A DNA stretch of 64,000 bases from Carya illinoinensis. Lineage: Eukaryota > Streptophyta > Magnoliopsida > Fagales > Juglandaceae. Both the position numbers and the translations under genes were made by a program. Positions 56,641 through 64,000 of the stretch are shown here, piece after piece. The notes below the pieces were generated by a model. That model did no database searches, was not told the origin of the DNA, and worked only from the letters and a program-made list of their open reading frames with translations. Positions within the stretch are counted from its first letter, which is position 1, and each line of letters begins with the position of its first letter. Location of the stretch: assembly GCF_018687715.1 (NCBI RefSeq), contig NC_056758.1, positions 18,896,001 to 18,960,000 on the forward strand, in the 5' to 3' direction.

Positions 56641-58404
56641 CCAGTTAAGCCCGCAGAGGCCCTCAGGCCCCACCATGCTGAGTTGGCAAGATAGATCGGT
56701 GATGGTCAAGTTAAATTTACATATATACACCTGCGCCTTGACTTTTGTAGTAAACTTGGTCAAGTTTGGATTACGTGCCGGTCAGCCATCTATTGAAAAT
56801 ATGCCAAGTCTGCATGATAGCACATTGAGGGAATTTCCATCACAGCTTCAGTAATACAGCGTAATTCAAGCAAGATGGGGACCTTATGTACAAGATCTCA
56901 AGCTTGTTATGTTACAAATAGCCTCAGGAGTCGACAGGGGCAGAAGCTCAATTACGCTCAACGGGGTACCTGCAGGATAATCATCCACTCACTGCGACGT
57001 AAGTAAACGGACAGTATACCACTGCATGTGAAAGGCATGCATAATTGAAGGCATCGCAAGTAAAAGCATCAAAAATAAAGGCAACTGAACAAGAAGGCAT
57101 AAAGAAGATAACTTTATTCATCAACTGCCAAGACAATTACAACCAGGAGAATACTATACAACAGTGAGAAACTATGCAAAGAGATTCAAAAGATTAAGAA
57201 CACCTCGAAGGCCAGAGTCAGTCCTGGCGGGGTATGGTACCATCGGCAAAAAAAGGAATAGCGGCTCCTCAAACGACCCTAAAAAGGCACCATCCCATAA
57301 GTACCAAGGCAAGGAGGGAAAGCGGGAGATGAATCACCTCGAAGGGGGAGGGTGCAATCAGCCCGAGCTCTATGGACTCCTCAAAGAGCTCGAGTTGAAG
57401 GAGAGATCCTCCGTAGTCCCTCCCATCACAGACCCTTCTTCTACTCCTACTCCTCCCTGGGCCTGAGAGGAAGTGTCTGGGCCTGAGCAAGCCTAGGACA
57501 CCAAAAATCGCCTTCGCTAACCCAGCCAAGGAAGGAAGCCCTGCTCGTCCCAGATGTGGGGGCAACCTGGGATGCAAGGAAGAACCGTGAACTACACGAG
57601 GAGTTCTGAGGTAGGAAAATCCATTGAACGATTGTCCCACAAAGATGGGGACATGTCATCTTGTCAAAACATCTCCCAGTAATGAAGAACAACATATAAC
57701 TTTTGGAAGGGCATCCACAAGAGCCTCAAGGAGGCTGCCATGCTCATGTCTCCATAAGAATTCATCACAGGACTCGGCATCACAAAGCCAACCCTGAGCC
57801 AGGGTACCCATCAAGTTAAGAGCAACCAATTTTAGTGCAAGGAGGGAAAGAGAGAATGCATGATTTTAGAACGCTTAAGGAAGCAGGAAGGGAGATTTGG
57901 TGGGAAGCAACAAAGGGGCAGGGGCTATATATAGGTTGGGAATGACAATTCACATCCCGAGGTTCAGATTATATGCACGCTAAAAGGCTCCATCAGATCA
58001 TGCATGAATCTCGCAGATTTCATGGCACGTGTGGGGAAATGGCATCCACTCCATAAAGGCAAGGCAACCAACAGATGAGCAATGAATGACTGACTGTTTG
58101 ACATCCCTCCAAATCCACAGGAGAAACGCCAGCCATTAACTCAATCCCTAGGGAAAGCTAAAGGGAAAGTACAAAATTAAAGATAGGAGAGCAGAATTCA
58201 AAGCATCATCTCGGAAAGAAAAATGCTATAGGTAAATGGCAACCAAACAGTGTGAGAGGATAAGTCAGAGCGTGGGAAAAAGGTCAAGGCATAAAAGAAA
58301 GATACATGTCTTTATTAATTAATCCGTCCACAATTTACAAAAGGACCACGTAGCATTTACTACCAACGCGGCCCCAAGAAAGTAAACAACAACGAAAAGA
58401 AAGA
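56641..58404. other. Internal Tat sequence without recognised domain
   Basis: Frames at 57164-57466 (plus, basic) and 57269-57695 (minus, Ser/Pro-rich) overlap each other and show no domain I recognise. Neither is favoured. The segment may be untranslated sequence or the decayed 3' part of the antisense ORF region. Confidence 0.4.
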
Positions 58405-59534
58405 CTACGGCCACATAGGAGGATCAGGACCAGGAAGCTCTAGGCCCTTCTGCAGATCAAAAGAGCCCATCTCGACAGGGTTCCGCTCTTTTTTGGAGCT
58501 AACCGAGGAATCTTCAAACTCCCCTCCCCTTGTGCCAGCTACAGAAGTGCTAGTAGGGAGGAAGTCGCCAAGGTCATCATCTTCCGATAAGAACGCATCT
58601 GGGATCGCCTCCCGCCCCAGCTCGCCAGCATGATTAAGGGTGGCGGCATCAGGCTCAAGGATCCTAAAGTCTAGAGCTCGCAAATGCACCTCCAGCACCT
58701 TTGAACTACGCTGAGGGTTGAGGATGATGTAGTCATGCATCCTGTCCAAGCCCTCTAGGTACCCATGAGACCAAGCCTCTTCGCGGACGAAAAGAGCCTA
58801 CTTGACTACATGGCCACCTATTGCACCTACGATAGGTCACTGTGCAGATCCTGGATAACCACCTCCTGACCAGTAATCCTCTCACGGGCAACAACCAGGT
58901 TGGCCAAGGCCTTTTCCTCACGAACCCAGGCCATAGCCAACAAAACCCTACGGTCCTCCACAATGACCGATAGGTCGGAATGCTCCCCCTCCAGCATCTT
59001 GATCCGATGTAGGTGGAACTCTTGCAGGCCCCTCAACTCCTCATTCTCCATTTGGAGAAGATCTCATGATTCCTGGAGCCTACTCAGGGACTCCACTACG
59101 AACCGTAGACACCATACCTCATCCTCAGCGACGCGCCGAGCTAGCGCTCTTATTCCCTGCACACGATCCAATGTTAGACAACAGACTCAAGACCAAGAGA
59201 GTAGAAAAGGAATGCAGAATGCTAGAAGTACCTCAGAGGGAAAAAGGGAGACCCGCATTGCCAAGCCATCTGCACTCACGACCCCTTCACACTGCCCATG
59301 AATTTCCAGAGTAACTAAATCCAAAATGTGGTAAGTCAGTTTAAGAGATTGAAGAAAGGCCGGAGTGGCCCCAGAGTGCCAGTTATGACCCAAGAACCAG
59401 GGCTTTGAGGAGCCGGCCTCAAAACGGTGTACAGGGCCAGCCAGGTTGATGGATTTCTGGGAAGCCATCAAGGCTAGGAAAGCTAGATAAAACGAAGAAG
59501 GGTGAGGTTGCAGAAAAAGGTGGGCAGTGGGCAT
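58405..59534 (-). pseudogene. Antisense additional ORF of the Tat element, probably spliced
   Basis: Minus strand: exon 1 from ATG at 59468 (or 59534) to 59232 reads MASQKSINLAGP and ends at a GAG/GTACTT donor. A 75-bp intron (59231-59157) ends in GTGTGCAG. Exon 2 from 59156 continues in frame with GIRALARRVAEDEVW. One TGA interrupts it at about 59074-59072, a position that CGA to TGA would explain. A coiled-coil stretch follows (MENEELRGLQEF onward, to about 58827), then after frame damage RMHDYIILNPQRSSKVLEVH (58749-58405) with an acidic tail. Tat elements are known to carry additional ORFs, some antisense, between pol and the 3' LTR. Function unknown. Confidence 0.6.
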
Positions 59535-59839
59535 AGTGAAAGCACATAAGGCGAAAGAAGGGTAGCAATACGGAGAGAGGGGGAAGCGAATTTAAAGGCA
59601 CAGCCTCACAATCGTGAAAAAGAGGTAGCGTCTAACAGCCTAACTTGTAGGGTATGTGAAGTGACGAGAGCCGTATTAGCACCCCGATGGTATTATATGG
59701 GGAATCGACATCGGACACGTGGAACGGCCACTAACCAGTCCATGCAGCCACTTGGTGATAAGAAGAGTGGACAGTTGTGACAAACAAGTAACTATGGAAA
59801 TTCCCATCAAGCCAGCCTGATGAGAATTGGCGAGGTAAC

Positions 59840-60462
59840 TGTTAGGGGGTATTTTCGTCAGGACCTGAAGCCCATAATACAGCCCCAAGCCCATTACTTT
59901 GCCAGGCCCCATAAGCCGTGGGAATGCAAGCTTGAGCCCAGAGAGGTCCCTCCTTGGATAGCCTAGGGCAAGCTCCAGATCCGTGCAAGTCAGAGGTAAT
60001 CATCAATATTTAGATGGAACATTGCAGAAGGACGCGGGAAACCATGATAAGGGGAAAAGGGGAAGAGATGGCACCAAGCAACTCTGCCAAAGACACACGC
60101 CACATTAAATGACTGACACTAAGAAAATTGCACTACATTAAATGCAGCATGGCCGTGGAGACTCCAGGGAGAGTTGTCCCTCTACCCCAGAACACAGGGC
60201 ATGGCCCACCTAACCTAAAAGGCCAAGTATAAAGGTTGCCAAAAACTGCAAGATAAGATAGGTTGAACCCAAGTCTATTGTGAGTTATACTCCATTGTTG
60301 TCTTCTTCTTTAAAGCATTTTGATCTCAACACTAACTTTATGATCGGAGGTTCCCCGGGCCACCATAAAGCCACCCTTCTCTTGCCTCAGGATCTGACTT
60401 GAGTGAAGACCCGGTCCGACTGAGCGACCCGACCCAAGAGAGTATGAAACACGACGTTAACA
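59840..60462 (+). repeat. 3' LTR of the Tat-like element
   Basis: It starts TGTTAGGGGGTATTTTCG and ends CACGACGTTAACA, followed by the duplication CATCA. A TATA-like GTATAAAGG lies near 60227. A purine-rich GATGAGAATTGGCGAGG just upstream may be the polypurine tract. Confidence 0.9.
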
Positions 60463-60467
60463 CATCA

Positions 60468-61555
60468 TATCATTTAACGTCATTTCTTAGCATTAAGCAT
60501 AAACATCAACAATCCATTTCATGGAACATAAAGACAATAGCTACTACATATGGCATCCATTTCACATGCATAAAACTATTTTTGAGATGGATAAAAAGGG
60601 GCTACCAAATAAGGCCATTACATACATATACAGTATACCTTAAAACATTAATACTTTAGCATACTTTCATAAACCATCATTCAATTTTTCTTCATTGCAT
60701 AAAAGGAACATTTTTCATAAAACTCTAGAAGAGTATGAAAATAATACTTACCTAGACTCCCTGCTATTTTCATTTCATGCAGTCTATTCATATGCATGTC
60801 AAATAGCAATCTACATTCATATATAACTTAACATCATTTTCTTTTCAAGTGCATATGTAACTTAAACTTAGAACATTCATAAAAATGCCTTTGACTTAAA
60901 CTTCCTTCACTTAGACCCATTCAAAGCCACACTTCCAACACAGGATATTTAACTTCATATCCTTATACCTTGGAATAAATTTTCATGAGGTTAAGGCACA
61001 ATCCTATCAACTCGATCATTCCCTTACTCCATTCATGCATAATTTAACCAACACATTATCGTAATGCAAACCAAGCATAATACACAATTTTAAGCTAGCT
61101 TTGATGCTTAAACATTGTATATTCATGCATAAGACAGACTATACACTCTATAGTAAATTGGTCCAACACAATCATCATGCTTCACAAATCTCAAACCAAC
61201 ACAATCCCATCTAAGTATACATGTACAATTGACCAAAATCAAAGTTTTAAATATCATACTATACCAGTCGGAATGGTCAAAATTTATCGTGCTGGTTACT
61301 AATCCAACATAAGGGAGGTCTGTGTTTCATACCGGGTTAAATACCAATCATCTTGATGTGTTTTTGTCAATACATATTGGTTTTCAATTTTTCACCCAGT
61401 ATGTAAATTTTGGTTCAATATGTCAAAACTTTGGCATGGCAATTATGTAATTAAAGTGAAAGACAAGGGCTTTTCTAGTTTTTAATTTTTTCCTAACCTC
61501 AAGTCCTCAAGCCTACAGTCAAACTTTCAATGACTCAAAACTTTCTCAAAACTTT
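60468..61555. repeat. Target sequence of the Tat insertion and a possible MITE
   Basis: The first part continues the LTR-like CATTTCAT sequence seen before 52526, so both belong to one older element split by the Tat copy. At about 61240-61440, CAAAGTTTTAAATATCATAC and the inverse-like TATGTCAAAACTTTGG, with internal ATACCgG words, resemble the MULE MITE at 340-737, but no target duplication was found. No gene is seen. Confidence 0.4.
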
Positions 61556-61796
61556 GTGAAAATCACCGAAATCGATTTCTCCTCTCCTTATCACCACCGA
61601 CGCCCGAAGTCCCAGACTCCAATCAGCAATCAACCACCCCACCCCACACGTTTCCCCTTTTACTCTGTCGGTTTCTCCCTAGCGCTGCCCAAAACCCAAT
61701 TGGTTTTCCCTCTACACGCCGTCACAGTCTCTCACAAGGATGAGTCCAAACTTCGGCATCCTTATGTTCGTGTCGATGTTGCTCCTCTATCGCAGG
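61556..61796 (+). pseudogene. Exon-like fragment ending at a splice donor
   Basis: An open frame through this interval reads a Ser/Pro/His-rich stretch, then LPKTQLVFPLHAVTVSHKD and LRHPYVRVDVAPLSQ. It ends at CTATCGCAG/GTAAATG, an almost ideal donor. Base composition is GC-richer than both flanks. It looks like the N-terminal exon of a host protein, perhaps with a plastid-targeting-like start, but there is no ATG in this frame and I do not recognise the protein. It abuts a hAT fragment, so capture by a transposon is possible. It could also be chance. Confidence 0.3.
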
Positions 61797-61809
61797 TAAA
61801 TGCCCAACT

Positions 61810-62165
61810 TTTATATTCTCTTTGGCTCTTTCCATTATATCATACAAATATCCCATTGTGGGCTTCTCTTCCCCATCGATAAGTTGTAGAACTTGAACCA
61901 AAGGCTCACTAATTTTCACAATAAATTGACATTGAGCCCAAAACTCTTTATCTTCTAGAAAAATCTCAACTATCTTCTTCCCTATTTTGCTTTTAAAATT
62001 ACTTGATGCAATCCATTTATCACAAGTAAACATCTGTTTAAGATCTTTCTTAAACAAAAGTAAACATTGGATACTTAAAAAATTTGTTGCAAACCTTGTG
62101 ATTGCAAGGCGACATAAATCACAACCTTTGATGAATTCTCTTCTCATCAAAACCAAAACCCAAGC
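61810..62165 (-). pseudogene. hAT transposase fragment
   Basis: The minus strand reads LAITRFATNFLSIQCLL, then FTCDKWIASS, KKIVEIFLEDKEFWAQC, FIVKISEPLVQVLQLIDG and KPTMGYLYDIMERAKENI. This is the conserved central block of plant hAT transposases (DUF659 to hAT core), with no stop for over 110 codons. BED zinc finger and C-terminal dimerisation region are absent. The left junction with the exon-like fragment is near 61800. Confidence 0.82.
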
Positions 62166-62229
62166 ATGGTTATAGATGAAATTTGTTATCTTCTGATGAC
62201 TTGCAAAAATTTCATATTGCAGATTTTAC

Positions 62230-62476
62230 AAGTTCGCTCGAGCGGAGGCTTTCGGCCGCTCGAGCGAATTCAGGCAGATTCAAACGCTCGACTGCCGCTC
62301 GACAGGGAGCTCGAGCGGGTTGCTGGAAAACAAAGATCGCTCGAGCGGAGACATTGGCCGCTCAAGCGAAATCAGGCAGAGTCGAACGCTCGACGTGCGT
62401 TCGATAGGATGCTAGAGCGAAATCAGACAGAGTCGGACGCTCGACGCGCGCTCGACACCCTGCTCGAGCGAATATC
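62230..62476. repeat. CGCTCGAGCG palindrome-bearing repeats in U3
   Basis: The perfect 10-bp palindrome CGCTCGAGCG occurs at 62235-62244, 62257-62266 and 62338-62347, and near-copies (CGCTCAAGCG, GCTAGAGCG, TGCTCGAGCG) continue to 62470. They sit in three diverged direct repeats containing AATCAGGCAGAgTCgAACGCTCGAC. The block ends about 40 bp upstream of the TATA box, so it could be an enhancer-like U3 array. Confidence 0.85.
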
Positions 62477-62513
62477 GTATTTTGACAGATTTTAGGTTTT
62501 CCGCTGTGAGACC

Positions 62514-62521
62514 ATATAAAA
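62514..62521 (+). promoter_or_regulatory. LTR TATA box
   Basis: ATATAAAA in CCATATAAAAACA stands alone in the LTR. Transcription would be expected to start about 25-35 bp downstream, toward gag. Confidence 0.55.
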
Positions 62522-63521
62522 ACAATTTTTCACTCTAGGGCCGCGAGTTTTGACTGGAGAACACTCTTTGGGACAGAAAAACACAGCTAGAAGGATTCAA
62601 TTCATTTTGTTTTGGAGACGGAATTCCAATTATTGCACGTACGTTGGAATCATACACGAGCACAGACGAGAGAAAAGCGTTGAATCGTTCCCTTGAGCTT
62701 TTGACGACGAGTTGAGGCTGCAAGGAGGATTTTTCAGTGTTTATTTTCTTCTTCCCATCTTCTCAGAACAATTATGGTGAATTCATTTATGTTGAATTCC
62801 ATTTCTAGCATGAGCTAAATTTTCTTCATTCTAGGAAAACGATGTAACCTATTTCCGAACTATGCTTGATTGTCTATGCTAATTTAATGCAATTCTCTTT
62901 GTGTTTATCTGATTTATTCTGAATTTATTGCTTCTAATTAACTGACCATTGATTAGATGATAAGTAATCTTGTGATTTGCTATCGAAAGAGGGAATCATA
63001 GGGTAGATTTTGGATATTTCAGCATAGGTAAGTATAGTGATCGAAAGACTTGTATGAACCTATGTAGTCATTAAATATTTGATCTTATTGCGTTCTTGGT
63101 TATTGAATTTGCATATTCTTGTGTGAATTGATAACCAAGAGTCAATTCCAATTGACTATCGAAAGAGGCTTTTGGATGAATTAGAGATTTGCTAATAGAC
63201 AAAAGAGGTTTAAGTTAAATTAGCTGGATGAGAAAAGCATAGTGAAGAATTAGGTGAAATCGATTTCCTAGAAGTTTTCTTCCCCATTGAATTTGATCTT
63301 TGAACGTCAGTTTTATTTTCTTTGCTTATTTCTCTTTGAGTTGATCTAGTTTTATTTGCAACTACAAAAACCTTAGCGATTCCTCAAGATAAAATTGAGA
63401 TTAGTATAATTTTGGTATTTGGCAAGAGTAAGGTACCAATCCCTGAGGACGATACTCTTCTTATTACTTTACTATAAAACTACGATACTGTGCACTTGCA
63501 GTTTTGCACCGGTCAAGTTTT

Positions 63522-63539
63522 TGGCGCCGTTGCCGGGGA
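63522..63539 (+). other. Primer-binding site, tRNA-Asp type
   Basis: TGGCGCCGTTGCCGGGGA is identical to the site on the minus strand at 8437-8420 and complementary to the 3' end of tRNA-Asp. It marks the start of the internal region of an Athila-like element. Confidence 0.9.
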
Positions 63540-63624
63540 TTGGTTTATTCTTATTCTTTTTGTCAATATCGATACAAAGTAATCTTGGTTTTAATTTGTT
63601 CTACAGGTGTGTTTTTGACATTGG

Positions 63625-64000
63625 ATGCGCCGTGCTAGATCTCGTGATATTACTCCTGTTGATCCAGAGATTGAAAGAACTCTTAGATCACTAAGAAGAA
63701 ATAAGATACTAGCCATGGCTGAAGAAGACCGTGAGGTACTACCACGCACCTTGAAGAACTATGTACGGCCAGTTGTGAATGGAAATTACTCGAGCATAAT
63801 GCGCCAACCAATTAATGCCAACAACTTTGAGCTCAAACCAGTTTTGATTAGCATGGTGCAGCAGGCTCAATTCAGTGGATCGTCACTTGATGATCCTAAT
63901 ATTCACTTGGCAATGTTCTTGGAGATTTGCGACACTGTGAAGATCAATGGTGTTACTGAAGACACCATTAGACTGAGATTGTTTCCTTTTTCTTTGAGGG
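63625..64000 (+). CDS. Athila-like gag, N-terminal part, runs off the window
   Basis: The ATG at 63625 starts MRRARSRDITPVDPEIERT, and the frame stays open for 125 codons to the window end. ILAMAEEDREVLPRTLKNY, GSSLDDPNIHLAMFLEICDT and TIRLRLFPFSLR form the capsid region of Athila/Tat gag. This part is missing from the deleted copy at 6907-8310. No stop or frameshift is present so far, so this copy may be young and possibly intact. It lies 86 bp after the primer-binding site. Confidence 0.88.
   Translation, partial: MRRARSRDITPVDPEIERTLRSLRRNKILAMAEEDREVLPRTLKNYVRPVVNGNYSSIMRQPINANNFELKPVLISMVQQAQFSGSSLDDPNIHLAMFLEICDTVKINGVTEDTIRLRLFPFSLR

Larger units (their letters stand above)
52531..60462 (+). 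mobile_element. Complete-ended Tat-like Ty3/gypsy element, non-autonomous
   Basis: It is bounded by CATCA (52526-52530 and 60463-60467) and by LTRs with TGTTA/TAACA-type ends. On plus: 5' LTR, primer-binding site, gag, protease, T-rich spacer, palindrome-rich tandem array (about 55340-56640), then on the opposite strand an extra ORF (59534-58405), then 3' LTR. Reverse transcriptase, RNase H and integrase are absent. The LTRs differ at many positions, so the insertion is fairly old. Confidence 0.92.
62200..63517 (+). repeat. 5' LTR of a second Athila-like element
   Basis: The sequence upstream of the tRNA-Asp primer site carries a repeated CGCTCGAGCG block, a TATA box at 62514-62521, and near its end the CAATCCCTGAGGACGATACT and GTCAAGTTT boxes shared with the minus-strand copy at 8440-8560. 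The exact 5' end is not certain, as no TG start could be paired with a TSD. Confidence 0.65.

Noticed and set aside
57164..57695. Coding genes in the 3' part of the Tat element
   Set aside because: Plus and minus frames overlap with no recognisable domain, so neither can be preferred.

Overview
This is a 64-kb stretch of plant nuclear DNA, almost certainly from a eudicot and probably a woody species with a large, transposon-rich genome. Three things support this. There is one spliced plant gene with GT-AG introns. The repeats are plant-type families: Athila-, Tat- and Tekay-like Ty3/gypsy, Ty1/copia, plant L1-type LINEs, CACTA, hAT, MULE and PIF/Harbinger. Nothing is arranged like a bacterial operon. 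I cannot name the species from the sequence alone.

The only complete conventional host gene is on the plus strand at 20847-31997. It is a five-exon, 342-residue NADPH-dependent 2-alkenal (double-bond) reductase of the zinc-independent medium-chain dehydrogenase/reductase family. All its splice sites and frames fit. Its introns hold a 274-bp TRIM retrotransposon (intron 1), a 6.5-kb LINE with a PIF/Harbinger-like MITE inside its endonuclease region (intron 2), and a small fold-back element (intron 3).

Layout from left to right. 1-1018: a decayed gypsy gag-protease piece split by a MULE-type MITE. About 1480-3330: a decayed CACTA transposase, minus strand. 3450-5517: an LTR-like unit. 5620-10900: a deleted Athila-like element, minus strand. 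10960-13490: LTR-like and unassigned repeats. 13500-20325: a Tat-like gypsy element, minus strand, whose LTR is split by a solo LTR at 18060-20063. 20847-31997: the reductase gene. 32997-35843: an unusual composite with two near-identical LTRs in inverted orientation around a 678-codon chimeric ORF. 36672-43370: a second near full-length LINE carrying two hAT MITEs. 44202-49101: a copia gag-protease remnant split by a 3.5-kb copia element (44944-48450). 49734-50600: a third hAT MITE. 52531-60462: a complete-ended Tat-like element with tandem repeats and an antisense, apparently spliced ORF. 61556-62165: an exon-like fragment and a hAT transposase fragment. About 62200-64000: the LTR, primer-binding site and open gag of an Athila element that runs off the window.

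The best candidate for something undescribed is the inverted-LTR element at 32997-35843. Its ORF fuses a stretch like a plant aspartic proteinase, a TRAF-type zinc-finger stretch and unidentified stretches including a membrane-like segment, and it reads through the polypurine tract into the LTR. Target-site duplications were read directly for most insertions, so a relative order of events can be inferred at several loci.
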